Below are positions 18,945 through 28,509 of a stretch of DNA of 64,000 nucleotides, piece after piece. The stretch covers positions 62,001-126,000 of the forward strand of contig JBKBUF010000008.1 of NCBI GenBank assembly GCA_046290815.1. Direction: 5' to 3'. The notes beneath the pieces were generated by a model. That model made no database searches. It saw only the letters and a program-made list of their open reading frames with translations, and had not been told where the DNA came from. Within the stretch, counting starts at the first letter, position 1, and each line of letters opens with the position of its first letter. Source of the stretch: JBKBUF01 sp046290815. Lineage in GTDB: Bacteria; Bacteroidota; Bacteroidia; Cytophagales; Cytophagaceae. A program made the translations under genes and the position numbers.

Positions 18945-19181
18945 TTATACGATTTTGGAAATTTTATCTTTAATATTCGCAACCAAATCCTTCGGAACCT
19001 CAGGTTTTGTCAATTTAGATTGTAAAACCTCTTTCACCTGTTTTGTCAGGTTGTAGTGTTTATAACAAGGCATACAAGCTTCTATATGATTCCTGTAATA
19101 CTCCTCCTGCTCCTTATTCACTTCACCATCTATATACAATTCCAGGCTATTCAGACACTCGCTACACTCATTATTACTCAT
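18945..19181 (-). CDS. Zinc-binding anti-sigma factor
   Basis: Small soluble protein, 78 residues from the ATG at 19181 (MSNNECSECLNSLELYIDGE). It carries the zinc anti-sigma motif H-x3-C-x2-C (HIEACMPC) plus two N-terminal cysteines (ECSEC), like the RsrA/mycothiol anti-sigma family. The frame is open up to 19229, giving 16 extra residues with no sign of conservation, so I prefer the internal start. It directly follows an ECF sigma gene, which it probably holds inactive until a redox signal oxidises the cysteines (inference from the family). Confidence 0.8.
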   Translation of the reverse strand: MSNNECSECLNSLELYIDGEVNKEQEEYYRNHIEACMPCYKHYNLTKQVKEVLQSKLTKPEVPKDLVANIKDKISKIV

Positions 19182-19243
19182 TTTATCTATATTTAAGGAA
19201 CTTATCCTTTTACTATAATTGGTCAGCATAAAGTTACATTTTT

Positions 19244-19864
19244 TTATTTGTTGTACCCCATTGTACTAGCGTACTCCTTCAATTTTTCCTTCAACAAATT
19301 TCTGGCTCTGTGCAATCTTGATCTTACTGTTCCTATGGGAATATCAAGAATCTTGGCCATTTCCTCATAGGTAAAGCCTTCAAGATCACAAAGAATTATA
19401 ATTGTACGGAAATCAACCGCCAGGGAATTTAATGCAGTCGCTACTTCATCCCCAATCATTTCCTGTAAACTTTCAACCCTGAGGTCGACGGTAATGTTTT
19501 CATCAACATCGTCTGAATTATAATAAGATTCCACCTCCTGGTAATCTACTTTTGATGGTTCTTTACTCTTCTTTCTGAAATCATTGATAAAACTGTTCTT
19601 CAATATACGGAACAGCCATGCTTTGGCATTTGTGCCTTGTTCATAAGAGTCAAAAAACCTGTAAGCTTTCAGATATGTCTCTTGAACGAGGTCGTTTGCA
19701 TCATCCTCATCAAGGGTTAACCTGTAAGCAAAATTATACAAAGAATCGACCAGAGGCATAAATTCCTTTTCAAACTGGGCGTCTTTTTCCGCTTTAGGTA
19801 ATTGCCTCCTCTCCTTTTCTTCGTTATTTGCATTAATATTTCCCTTATGCTCTTCCATTACCAA
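19244..19864 (-). CDS. ECF-family RNA polymerase sigma factor
   Basis: 206 residues. Region 2 (about 33-105) contains LYNFAYRLTLDEDDANDLVQETYLK-type helices and NAKAWLFRILKNSFINDFRKK; region 4 (about 145-195) has LPVDFRTII-like and YEEMAKILDIPIGTVRSRLHRAR, the DNA-binding helix-turn-helix. The charged N-terminal extension of about 28 residues is not part of the sigma core. It is immediately upstream of a zinc anti-sigma gene, so control by redox or another envelope stress is likely. The regulon is unknown. Confidence 0.93.
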   Translation of the reverse strand: MVMEEHKGNINANNEEKERRQLPKAEKDAQFEKEFMPLVDSLYNFAYRLTLDEDDANDLVQETYLKAYRFFDSYEQGTNAKAWLFRILKNSFINDFRKKSKEPSKVDYQEVESYYNSDDVDENITVDLRVESLQEMIGDEVATALNSLAVDFRTIIILCDLEGFTYEEMAKILDIPIGTVRSRLHRARNLLKEKLKEYASTMGYNK

Positions 19865-20152
19865 TTTATTTATAATTTTACTTAATTTAAATAGTAATAA
19901 TCATACCAATCTTTACTATTCTTTAAATAAAAAACCGGAGGTATCAGCGAATTGTTGTTTTTTTATTTTTACAAAAGTAAAATAGTCAAAAAATTAATTT
20001 TAAAACTTCTGTATTTCAGTAGGTTATAATTGAATCTTATTAATTTTAATAATTTAGAAAACTGAAAAAAAACAAGATTTTCTTTACATCCGGTCATCAA
20101 TCAGTATGGAAAAATGTCTTATTGTCATGCAAAAAAGTCTATATAGAAATAA
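19865..20152. other. 288-bp divergent spacer between sigma factor and glycosyltransferase
   Basis: AT-rich. On the minus strand TACTTTTG (19979-19972) matches the -7 consensus and could serve the sigma gene, but no TTG is placed correctly upstream. Nothing else was recognised. Confidence 0.4.
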
Positions 20153-20935
20153 ATGAACAGCCTGCCTATATCAGCTATAGTTATTACCAAGAATGAAGAA
20201 GCAAACATTGCCAGATGCCTTGGCTCCTTAAATTGGGTGGATGAAATAATTTTATTGGATTCAGGAAGTACAGATTCGACCATGAAAATTGCTGCTCAAT
20301 TTAATAATGTAAAGTGTTTAACAACCGAATGGTTAGGTTATAGTGCTACAAAGCAGGCAGCCACCGATAAATCGAAAAATGAATGGATCCTATGGGTTGA
20401 TGCCGATGAAGTAATATCGGATCAGCTCAGGGAGGAGATTATAGGGCTTAAATCAGACAACAATCATGTGGCTTTTGAAATGCCCCGAAAGACTTTTTTT
20501 ATGGGGCAATGGGTAAAACACTGCGGGTGGTACCCTGGAAGAGTAACCAGATTATTTAATAAAAATTCATGCAGATTTAACAATAAAATTTTACATGAAG
20601 GACTTGATATAAATGGTTCAACCGGCAGATTAAAAGCAGACATTTTACACTACAGCTATACCTCATTATATCAATACTTCGATAAAATGAATTATTACGG
20701 CAAATTCGGAGCGGAAGAATTGGTTAGAAAAGGAAGAAAATTTGGCTGGCATCAACTTATTATTAACCCACTGCACACCTTTATTAAGACTTATTTTTTT
20801 AATAAAGGGATTTTGGACGGCACCACAGGTTTTATCATATCGGTTGGCAGTTCATTTTCCAATTTTATAAAGTATGTAAACTTTTACTATTTAAGTAAAG
20901 AACTTAATGAGAATAATAATAAGCAGAACAGATAA
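20153..20935 (+). CDS. GT2 glycosyltransferase, WaaE/KdtX-like (LPS core)
   Basis: 260 residues with a GT-A fold: ISAIVITKNEEANIARCLGSL at the start, LLDSGSTDST near residue 38, and the metal-binding DADE near 82. The C-terminal half (YPGRVTRLFNK, LHEGL, HYSYTS) matches the WaaE family that adds a hexose to the LPS inner core. It overlaps the following GT9 heptosyltransferase gene by 29 bases, which supports a core-oligosaccharide role. The exact sugar is not predictable. Confidence 0.85.
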   Translation: MNSLPISAIVITKNEEANIARCLGSLNWVDEIILLDSGSTDSTMKIAAQFNNVKCLTTEWLGYSATKQAATDKSKNEWILWVDADEVISDQLREEIIGLKSDNNHVAFEMPRKTFFMGQWVKHCGWYPGRVTRLFNKNSCRFNNKILHEGLDINGSTGRLKADILHYSYTSLYQYFDKMNYYGKFGAEELVRKGRKFGWHQLIINPLHTFIKTYFFNKGILDGTTGFIISVGSSFSNFIKYVNFYYLSKELNENNNKQNR

Positions 20936-21875
20936 TATAGGGGATGTAATTCTAACTTTACCCTTGGCGGGATATTTAAAAAAAACATTTCCCGATTCAA
21001 CAATTGCCTTCCTTGGGAAAGAATATACAAAGTCTATTATATCCAATTGTTCCAACATTGATCTATTCTTAAATAAATCCGATGTAATCTCTAATCCTGA
21101 AATATTAAAGGAATTTAAAGCTGACACAATCGTTTTTGCTTTTCCTGACAAAGAAGTAGCTAAAGCAAGTAAAAAAGCTGGTATAAAAAACAGGATAGCA
21201 ACAAGCCACAGAATTTTCAATTGGCTTTACTGTAATAAACTAGTTGGCTTTAGCAGAAAAAAATCTGATTTACACGAAGCACAATTAAATTTCAAGCTTT
21301 TGAAAGGGATGAACATAAATCACATTCCTACCTTAATAGAGATAAAAGATTATTATGGCTTTCCAAAAGCCGGCCAAAGAAGTACTGGAAAATTCAAATT
21401 GGTAATACATCCCAAATCCAAAGGCAGTGCTCGTGAATGGCCATTATCCTATTATAATCAATTAATAGCTTCATTAAATCCTGAAGAATTTGAAATTTAT
21501 ATTACGGGCACAAGTGAGGAAGGGAAATTAATCAAAGAAAAGTTTCCTGAAATTTTCAGCTCCGGATCAGTAGATATGACTGGTAAATTCTCCCTTGAGG
21601 AATTAATTAATTTTATTATGAAATGCGATGGTCTTCTTGCTTGTAGTACGGGACCTTTGCATATCGCATCCGCATTAGGTAAATATGCACTCGGCTTGTA
21701 TGTTCCATTGAGACCATTGCATCCGGGAAGATGGGCTCCAATAGGTGAAAAATCATCAGCCAAAACCGGAACAAACAACTGCAATGGCTGCAATCCCTCC
21801 GATTGTAATTGCATCAAATCCATCCAGGTACATGAAGTAGCGGAAATAATAAAAGGTTGGAATATCAGGGATTAA
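20907..21875 (+). CDS. GT9 family glycosyltransferase (LPS heptosyltransferase-like)
   Basis: 322 residues with a GT-B fold. N-terminus MRIIISRTDNIGDVILTLPLAGYLKK is the GT9 signature; the C-terminal domain has LVIHPKSKGSAREWPLSYYNQLI and CDGLLACSTGPLHIASALGK, the nucleotide-sugar-binding region. A cluster of cysteines near the C-terminus (NNCNGCNPSDCNC) is unusual-looking but seen in some GT9 proteins. It is overlapped at the start by the WaaE-like gene and at its end by 11 bases with the convergent 21865 gene. Probably transfers heptose or a related sugar to lipid A-Kdo. Confidence 0.85.
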   Translation: MRIIISRTDNIGDVILTLPLAGYLKKTFPDSTIAFLGKEYTKSIISNCSNIDLFLNKSDVISNPEILKEFKADTIVFAFPDKEVAKASKKAGIKNRIATSHRIFNWLYCNKLVGFSRKKSDLHEAQLNFKLLKGMNINHIPTLIEIKDYYGFPKAGQRSTGKFKLVIHPKSKGSAREWPLSYYNQLIASLNPEEFEIYITGTSEEGKLIKEKFPEIFSSGSVDMTGKFSLEELINFIMKCDGLLACSTGPLHIASALGKYALGLYVPLRPLHPGRWAPIGEKSSAKTGTNNCNGCNPSDCNCIKSIQVHEVAEIIKGWNIRD

Positions 21876-22680
21876 AAAGATAATTCCCTTTAATCAGCTT
21901 TTTAACTTTCAGAGGAATTTTTGCCCAGAAAATAAAAAAACTCTTACTAAGTACTTTGGCTTTACCAGGGTTTCCGCCAAGGTATAAGGAAGTACAGGTT
22001 GTTCTCACATATTTGGAACTAAGGGCTCGACCATACTTGGCAATAAACCTATCCTTAGCCTCATAGAATGACTTATTCATATTGCCTGAACTTTTATGTA
22101 ACAGATCAAAAGCTATAACGTAAGCAGAATAACCTAATACATTTGCAATTGAAACAATATCGGTTCCATAAAAATGGAACCCATTCAGGTCTTTCGAAAA
22201 TGAGATCCTCACCTTTCCGTTTAGTAAGAGAAAATTTTCATCCAATGAGTTCACCTTGTACGGAAATGGACCTTTCACAACAGTTTTATCAGGGTATGTA
22301 ACTAACTCAAAAGTTTTTTTCAGATGCAGCCCGCCAGCATTTCCTAATACTGCCCAATTTTTATCCAAGGCTTCTATCTCACAGACTTTCTGATTAAGGA
22401 CAGCTTCATTATCTTTTATCAGTTCAATATCCTGATGGCAAAGAATGATAAATTCTCCCCGGGCATTATTAAGAAGCATATTCAGCCCGGAAAATGCGTC
22501 AAATTTATTGGAGTGAGAATTATCTATATAAAGAAACTCAGTATTCTCCTCAGAAAATCCGGAATTTAAAAATGACATAACCATTTGCCGGTATTCTTTA
22601 TGATCGGTAACCAAAGTACACACGGAATACTTGTACTTAAAACCTGGGAGATTGGTAATTTCCTTTACCGGCAGTTCCAT
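21865..22680 (-). CDS. Probable GT2-like glycosyltransferase
   Basis: 271 residues. The N-terminal part (YSVCTLVTDHKEYRQMVMSFL, EFLYIDNS, NARGEFIILCHQDIELI) resembles a GT-A domain with HQDIEL in place of the usual DDD/DAD motif. FHFYGTDIVSIANVLGY is like the acceptor region of rhamnosyl/galactosyl-type GT2 enzymes. It overlaps the upstream gene by 16 bases, so coupled translation is likely. Donor and acceptor are unknown. Confidence 0.7.
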   Translation of the reverse strand: MELPVKEITNLPGFKYKYSVCTLVTDHKEYRQMVMSFLNSGFSEENTEFLYIDNSHSNKFDAFSGLNMLLNNARGEFIILCHQDIELIKDNEAVLNQKVCEIEALDKNWAVLGNAGGLHLKKTFELVTYPDKTVVKGPFPYKVNSLDENFLLLNGKVRISFSKDLNGFHFYGTDIVSIANVLGYSAYVIAFDLLHKSSGNMNKSFYEAKDRFIAKYGRALSSKYVRTTCTSLYLGGNPGKAKVLSKSFFIFWAKIPLKVKKLIKGNYLFNP

Positions 22681-23627
22681 AATTTTTGAATCCCTGAATC
22701 GGTATATTGCTCAAAAATGAATTTATCTGTTAAAACCCTGGGATTTGCCTGTCTGGCTTTTTTTAGTTCAGGTTTTATTTTTAATATCTGAACAATGGCT
22801 TTGAAATATGAAGTGCTTAAAGTCAATAAACGGAATGCGAGAAATAGGTAAAACTTAAATAGAAGTCTTTTATCCGTAACATTTTTTAGCACAAAAATTA
22901 TCCGATTCCGGATGTCAATGATTTTTTTATGTCCGCTATTTTCTCTTTTAATAGTGGAGCTAAGGTTATGGAAGGCAATAGTAAACGGATCATAATAAAT
23001 TTTCCATCCGCTTTTTATTGCTCGATATGCCAAGTCGGAATCTTCGATCAGATAGGGAGAGAAAATCTCATCAAACCCTTTTAGTCTTAGAATCTTAAAT
23101 CGATCGGCAAAAAAATAAGCCCCCTGAACACTTGCAGACTCATACAGAAAATCTTTCTTTACCTTTTTGGGATATATATTTCCTGTAAATCTTGGCAAGC
23201 CCCTTTTCCAATCCAATAATTTCGCCCCGTCCAGAGGAGTCCTGTCTATATAAGAATAGCCTGAAATCGTTACTGCAAATGTACTTGGAAGGTCAAAATA
23301 ATAATTAAAATTTTGAAAGAAGTCCAGATTTACTTCCACATCATTATTCAGAAAACACAGGATATTACCTTTAGAGTTGTACATGCCCACATTGCATGTA
23401 CCGGAAAATCCAAGATTTTTAGAATTATAGATATTCTTAATGAATGGGGTTGCCGAAGCAAAATTTTCCATTATTTCCCTGCTATTATCGGAAGATTTAT
23501 CATCAACGATAATAAGTTCTTTCTCACCCTTATAAGTTTCTAAAGCATTGATTACTGATGGCAAAAACTGAGTCAATAATTTTTCGCCATTGTAATTAGG
23601 TATAATAACAGACAAAGACCTTAACAT
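22665..23627 (-). CDS. GT2 glycosyltransferase
   Basis: 320 residues from the ATG at 23627 (MLRSLSVIIPNYNGEKLL); the frame is open 20 codons further but those residues precede the GT2 fold. Motifs: IIVDDKSSDNS near residue 39, FLNNDVEVN (metal-binding DxD-type, NDV) near 93, and GFDEIFSPYLIEDSDLAYRA. This pattern is that of rhamnosyltransferase-like GT2 enzymes of O-antigen clusters. First gene of a two-gene minus-strand unit and divergent from the MsbA-like exporter. Confidence 0.82.
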   Translation of the reverse strand: MLRSLSVIIPNYNGEKLLTQFLPSVINALETYKGEKELIIVDDKSSDNSREIMENFASATPFIKNIYNSKNLGFSGTCNVGMYNSKGNILCFLNNDVEVNLDFFQNFNYYFDLPSTFAVTISGYSYIDRTPLDGAKLLDWKRGLPRFTGNIYPKKVKKDFLYESASVQGAYFFADRFKILRLKGFDEIFSPYLIEDSDLAYRAIKSGWKIYYDPFTIAFHNLSSTIKRENSGHKKIIDIRNRIIFVLKNVTDKRLLFKFYLFLAFRLLTLSTSYFKAIVQILKIKPELKKARQANPRVLTDKFIFEQYTDSGIQKLWNCR

Positions 23628-23743
23628 GAGATTTCGGCTTAGCAGCTCAAAGCTAATAAATTTACGGGTAGAATAATAAAAAATCACCCATGAACTGCGT
23701 TTAGATATTATGAATAATTAATCCTCTTATCAGATATTATTCC

Positions 23744-23751
23744 TAACTTTG
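23744..23751 (+). promoter_or_regulatory. Possible -7 element for the MsbA-like gene
   Basis: TAACTTTG matches TAnnTTTG and lies 22 bases before the ATG at 23773. It overlaps the TTG at 23749 that would otherwise extend the gene, which argues for the 23773 start. The -33 TTG is not obvious. Confidence 0.42.
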
Positions 23752-23772
23752 CTGTTAAATTTACCTTTTTTA

Positions 23773-25617
23773 ATGAAACTATACTTTCGCTTACTGAAAT
23801 TTGCCCGGCCAATTGAAAAATATGCCATCCCATATGTCATTTTCACCCTTTTAAGTATAATTTTCGGTCTGCTGAATTACACTCTCCTGATACCGGTATT
23901 CAACCTTTTGTTCAATGAAAAAATTGATGTACCGAAACTGAGTGAAACGGTACCTGCTTTTACCCTGAGTTTTGAATATTTTCAAAATCTGTTCTATCAC
24001 TTTTTTTACAAAACCATAACCGAACATGACAAATTGTGGGCCTTAGGCTATGTTTGTTTGGTAATAGGGATATCGATCCTCCTTTCAAATATTTTCAAGT
24101 ACTTTTCCCAATTAATTCTGGAAGAACTCAGAATAAACACTTTGCTAAACTTAAGGAAAACGGTATATAACAGGGTACTTGATCTACATTTAGGGTTTTT
24201 CTCCAACGAAAAGAAGGGAGAGATAATGTCCAAAATTTCCGGAGATGTTCAGGTAGTCCAGGGTTCAGTAACTAATTCACTTATCGTGTTTTTCAGAGAA
24301 CCATTGACAATTGTCGTATATTTTATAGCCCTGTTCAAATTATCATTTTCACTTACGATCTTTACTTTGTTTTTCATTCCTGTTTCCGGAGTTATAATAG
24401 CTTTAATAGTAAAAAAGCTAAAGCAAATCACCAAAGAGGCTCAGACTTCAATGGGAGTTATGCTAAGCATACTAGATGAATCATTAACAGGGCTTCGGGT
24501 AATTAAAGCTTTTAATGCCACCCCATACTTTCAGCAAAAATTCCATCAGGAAAACATTAAATATTCTAATTCTACAAGACAGATGGTGAAGAAGAACGAA
24601 CTCGCTTCGCCTGTATCTGAAATCATGGGTGTATTTGTAGTAATAGGAATCCTTATGTACGGAGGAGCTATGGTACTGAAAGGGGACAATAGCTTAAAGC
24701 CTGAATGGTTTGTAGCGTACGTAGCAATCTTCTCACAGGTACTAAGGCCGGCAAAAGCCATGACGGGTTCATTTTCGGCCATTCAGCATGGAATCAGCGC
24801 CGGAGAAAGGGTACTTGAACTTATAGATGTTAAACCTCAGATATTTAACAAAGACAACGCTGTATCTCTACAAAAATTCGAAAAAGAAATAACTTTTGAC
24901 AACGTATCATTTTCTTACGGACACACAGAGGTATTGAGAGAGATATCATTCACCATTCCAAAAGGTAAAACTGTCGCATTGGTGGGCCCATCAGGAGGAG
25001 GGAAATCAACAATATCTGATCTTATACCAAGATTTTACGATCCACAAAAAGGCAGTATTTCAATCGATGGCACCGATATAAAAGACTGTACATTAGAGTC
25101 GCTTAGAGATTTAATGGGAATTGTAAATCAGGAATCGCTTCTTTTTAATGATACCATCTTCAATAACATAGCATTTGCAAAATCAGATGCGAGCTATGAA
25201 GAAGTAATGCATGCAGCAAAAGTTGCCAATGCTCATGATTTTATCATGAAGTCTGAAAACGGCTATAATACAGTCATCGGAGACCGGGGCGTAAAGCTTT
25301 CAGGGGGACAAAAACAACGGTTAAGTATTGCAAGAGCAATTCTCAAAAATCCACCTATTCTGATTCTGGATGAGGCTACCAGTGCATTAGATACAGAATC
25401 TGAAAAGCTTGTTCAGGATGCTTTAAATACTTTAATGAAAAACAGAACCACCCTGGTGATTGCACACAGATTAAGCACCATAAAAAGTGCGGACAAAATC
25501 CTTGTGATTGACAAGGGAAAGATTGTCGAATCAGGCAGACATGAAGATTTAATGAATATTGAGGATGGTGTGTACAAAAAGCTCAATCAGACACAAGAAA
25601 GCCTCCATCTAAGTTAA
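23773..25617 (+). CDS. ABC transporter, MsbA-like lipid/LPS exporter
   Basis: 614 residues: an N-terminal six-span membrane domain (about 1-330) fused to an ATPase domain. Walker A GPSGGGKST near residue 405, the signature LSGGQKQRL, Walker B PILILDEATSALD and the H-loop VIAHRL are intact, so it should be active. The half-transporter works as a homodimer. Its place in a glycan and LPS gene region supports flipping of lipid A-core or a lipid-linked glycan; a multidrug role cannot be excluded. I chose ATG 23773 (MKLYFRLLKFARP) over the TTG at 23749. Confidence 0.88.
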   Translation: MKLYFRLLKFARPIEKYAIPYVIFTLLSIIFGLLNYTLLIPVFNLLFNEKIDVPKLSETVPAFTLSFEYFQNLFYHFFYKTITEHDKLWALGYVCLVIGISILLSNIFKYFSQLILEELRINTLLNLRKTVYNRVLDLHLGFFSNEKKGEIMSKISGDVQVVQGSVTNSLIVFFREPLTIVVYFIALFKLSFSLTIFTLFFIPVSGVIIALIVKKLKQITKEAQTSMGVMLSILDESLTGLRVIKAFNATPYFQQKFHQENIKYSNSTRQMVKKNELASPVSEIMGVFVVIGILMYGGAMVLKGDNSLKPEWFVAYVAIFSQVLRPAKAMTGSFSAIQHGISAGERVLELIDVKPQIFNKDNAVSLQKFEKEITFDNVSFSYGHTEVLREISFTIPKGKTVALVGPSGGGKSTISDLIPRFYDPQKGSISIDGTDIKDCTLESLRDLMGIVNQESLLFNDTIFNNIAFAKSDASYEEVMHAAKVANAHDFIMKSENGYNTVIGDRGVKLSGGQKQRLSIARAILKNPPILILDEATSALDTESEKLVQDALNTLMKNRTTLVIAHRLSTIKSADKILVIDKGKIVESGRHEDLMNIEDGVYKKLNQTQESLHLS

Positions 25618-25626
25618 TTGCAGTTA

Positions 25627-26610
25627 CTATTTGCCTAATACTCCAAAGGTCTTCTTTTGGATTTTATAAAGTTTTTTATTCTTATCTCTGCATGAAGTGA
25701 TCAGGTGATGAACTGTAGGGTCCGGATTATCTTTATATGATTTGAATAATTCCATCAACCGCCGGATTTTGCTTTTCAAGTCAAGCCGTTTCCATTCTGC
25801 CAACAATTTTTTTTCATAAAGCTCAACCAGGAAATCATATTCAAAAAACAACTTTTCAACAATTTCCGCTTGTTTTTGAATGGACACAGAATAACTTGAG
25901 GAGTGATTACTGTAACGATCATAAATTACCATTCTGGTATAATCAAAGTCAACCAACCGAGTGTTCGTAACACTATCAGACTTTTCAATGACATTAATCT
26001 GGGAGGTAACTTTATTTGAATGAACAAACTCAAAATGAATAGCCAGTTTCAACCAAAAATCCCAGTCCTCATGAGTGCGCAAATCCTCGTCAAAATAGCC
26101 GGACTTTTCAACACAGTCCCTATGATGTAGCACAACATTGGTTGGAATATAATTTTCAAAAAATAGTTTCTTCAGATCAAATGCATGGTTATAGGGTGAA
26201 CGATCATGGCTATACAACACTTCATCGCCAATTTTTTTGTGCACCTTAATTAATGACCCCGAATAAGCAACTTTTTTACCAGACGAGGTTAGTAGTTTCA
26301 CTAATGCCTCAATATGGTTATGCAGGAATACATCATCATCATCCAGATAACCTATGTACATACCTTGGCTTTCTTTTATCCCCTTATTTCTAGCTGCACC
26401 TACATTTCCCTTTTTTACACTTTCAAAAAACCTTACATTTCCATTGGCCTTATATTTCTGAATCACAGAATCAATACTAGCATCTCCGTTGTTTATTACC
26501 AAAATCTCAATAGGACGGTAAGATTGAACCAATACACTTTCAATTGCATTGATCAATAAATGCGGACGATTATAAGTTGGAATAACTACTGATACAAGTT
26601 GAGCAGCCAT
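25627..26610 (-). CDS. GT2 glycosyltransferase
   Basis: 327 residues. GT-A motifs: VSVVIPTYNRPHLLINAIESVL at 6-27, ILVINNGD, and GYLDDDDVFL (DxD) near residue 90, then HEDWDFWLKLA, typical of the ED acceptor motif. It is 3 bp from the upstream GT2 gene (26614) and ends 9 bp from the convergent MsbA-like gene. Belongs to a minus-strand glycan operon running from 30119 to here. Donor unknown. Confidence 0.83.
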   Translation of the reverse strand: MAAQLVSVVIPTYNRPHLLINAIESVLVQSYRPIEILVINNGDASIDSVIQKYKANGNVRFFESVKKGNVGAARNKGIKESQGMYIGYLDDDDVFLHNHIEALVKLLTSSGKKVAYSGSLIKVHKKIGDEVLYSHDRSPYNHAFDLKKLFFENYIPTNVVLHHRDCVEKSGYFDEDLRTHEDWDFWLKLAIHFEFVHSNKVTSQINVIEKSDSVTNTRLVDFDYTRMVIYDRYSNHSSSYSVSIQKQAEIVEKLFFEYDFLVELYEKKLLAEWKRLDLKSKIRRLMELFKSYKDNPDPTVHHLITSCRDKNKKLYKIQKKTFGVLGK

Positions 26611-26613
26611 GAA

Positions 26614-27621
26614 TTAACCTTTAATGCATTTTATAATAAATGGAATCTCCTTAAAGGAAAAACCGGACAAAGTTTTTTTAACTGGTGAATTAAAATAAAG
26701 ACTTAGAACTTTTTTGTTGTATAAAACTGATTTGAAATACATTCTTCTCCAGATAATTCTTATGAACTCCTCGAAATACTTTACTTCGAATTTTTTACTT
26801 TCTCTGTTTGCAATAATTAGTTTATAAAATATTTCATCTGCTTTACGGAGAACAACAATATCAGTCGGATATCTTCTTTTGGCAACATCATACAGCAAAT
26901 CTAATTCACCATGTGATAAAGAAACATTCAAGTAAGATAAATTTTCCTTTAATATTTCTTTATCATACTTAATAACTGTTTCAACTTTATCTTTAGTGAT
27001 ATTATTATCATGTTTTCTGTAGTGTACCAATATGTCCGGCAAATTCCAGCAAGCTGCTTTTCTGGAAATTCTGCACCATAACTGATAATCTTCTGCAACA
27101 GGATATTTTAAATCAAACTTCTCAGTATCTAAAATATTTTTCCGGGCCATCACAGATGAAGTTGCAAATGTATTATTAAATAACAAATGAGAAGGCATAT
27201 ATTTAATTTCCTCTCTGTATAAATATTTTTCACCCGTAAGATTCCCACTGGAATCAATCACTGCAACGCTTGTACCTAATAGTCCTACCTGAGAATTTCT
27301 TTCAAGATAATCAACCTGCCTTTGAAATCTTTCAGCCAGAGCAATATCATCTGAATCAAGAAATGCAATGTATTTTCCTTTAGCTTCAGTTATTCCCTTA
27401 TTTCTTGAAAAAACAATACCCTTATTCGACTCATTTTTTAATAAGTTTATTCTGGCATCATTAAAACCGGCAACAATTTCCACTGTATTATCTGAAGAAC
27501 AATCATCAATAATCAGCAACTCCCAATTAGAGTATGACTGGTTTATGACACTATCTATAGACTCCTTAATAAAAAAGGAACTATTGAAGGCAGGCATAAT
27601 TACAGATACAAGAGGGCTCAT
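26614..27621 (-). CDS. GT2 glycosyltransferase
   Basis: 335 residues. VSVIMPAFNSSFFIKESIDSVI, LLIIDDCSSDNT and AFLDSDDIAL (DxD) are in standard order, and VAEDYQLWCRIS supplies the ED motif. The N-terminal GT-A domain spans about 1-220; the rest is helical and not assignable. Overlaps the upstream GT10-like gene by 4 bases. Likely adds one sugar of the surface glycan assembled by this operon. Confidence 0.83.
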   Translation of the reverse strand: MSPLVSVIMPAFNSSFFIKESIDSVINQSYSNWELLIIDDCSSDNTVEIVAGFNDARINLLKNESNKGIVFSRNKGITEAKGKYIAFLDSDDIALAERFQRQVDYLERNSQVGLLGTSVAVIDSSGNLTGEKYLYREEIKYMPSHLLFNNTFATSSVMARKNILDTEKFDLKYPVAEDYQLWCRISRKAACWNLPDILVHYRKHDNNITKDKVETVIKYDKEILKENLSYLNVSLSHGELDLLYDVAKRRYPTDIVVLRKADEIFYKLIIANRESKKFEVKYFEEFIRIIWRRMYFKSVLYNKKVLSLYFNSPVKKTLSGFSFKEIPFIIKCIKG

Positions 27622-28496
27622 TTATTTTTGTAAAAAAAATCAAACAAAAATTTATCACAGGCTACATAATCTAAAGCCTTTTGATAATTTTCTATTATAA
27701 ATGGCTTAAATTTTTCGTAATCAGGCAGGTTTGACAACTTAATAGTTAAGTCTTTCTCATCGGTAAAATTTATTATTCCATCCGAAGCAAAATAATTACC
27801 TATATCCGGCGCTCCCCAATAAATCGGGACCACACCTGTAAGGAAGCAATCAATAATCTTTTCGGTAAAATACCCTTCCCTTCTGCAATTTTCAATTGTA
27901 ATATGAAACCTGTACTCTTTCAAGCCGTCCACTTTATTCTCCAGATATTTCCAGCCCGTTCCCCACATGTCTATAAGAGAACTTACAGCACCATTTTTAA
28001 TTTCATTTCTCAGCTTATGTCCATCGGTATGCATTTTGTCTGAACAGAAAAAACTAATGTTTTTCTTCTTTTCAAAAAAATACATATCCCGCTGATTTTT
28101 TTCTATCCATGTTCCACCTACAGGAATCCAAACTGCATTAGGAATATCCTTAATCCATTTTTTATCATGAGTGAACACATAATGGAAATGATGATAATTC
28201 CTTCTTACCCATTTATACATATCAGGATATATAGAGATAGGCTCCAGCAGCCAGGCCACTTTCAGATTCTTGGTTTTAACCTCTTTAAAGTTTTTCCTAC
28301 TTAAATAATAATCTGTAATAATATTAGGCAAGGGCTTATCAGCATTTCTATCCCATTGGTAGGATTCCATTTCCCCTGCTTTCGCAGTGGTTTCCGCACC
28401 TAAAAAATTTTTATCTATAAGATTTAATCTGTTAGAAAACTTTTCAGGATTAAAATTAATTGGCCCAGGCAGTTTTTTATTGAAGAATTTAAACAT
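27618..28496 (-). CDS. GT10-like alpha-1,3/4-fucosyltransferase
   Basis: 292 residues. The conserved GT10 core is visible near residues 200-240: FHITIENCRREGYFTEKIIDCFLTG followed by VVPIYWGAPDI, equivalent to the FxxENS...YxTEK...GxVPVxxG pattern that binds GDP-fucose. The substitution ENC for ENS is noted. It sits between a GT11 alpha-1,2-fucosyltransferase-like gene and a GT2 gene, so a fucosylated glycan is likely. It might use another GDP-sugar; no GDP-fucose synthesis genes (gmd, fcl) are in the window. Confidence 0.75.
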   Translation of the reverse strand: MFKFFNKKLPGPINFNPEKFSNRLNLIDKNFLGAETTAKAGEMESYQWDRNADKPLPNIITDYYLSRKNFKEVKTKNLKVAWLLEPISIYPDMYKWVRRNYHHFHYVFTHDKKWIKDIPNAVWIPVGGTWIEKNQRDMYFFEKKKNISFFCSDKMHTDGHKLRNEIKNGAVSSLIDMWGTGWKYLENKVDGLKEYRFHITIENCRREGYFTEKIIDCFLTGVVPIYWGAPDIGNYFASDGIINFTDEKDLTIKLSNLPDYEKFKPFIIENYQKALDYVACDKFLFDFFYKNK

Positions 28497-28509
28497 GATA
28501 AAAATTCAA

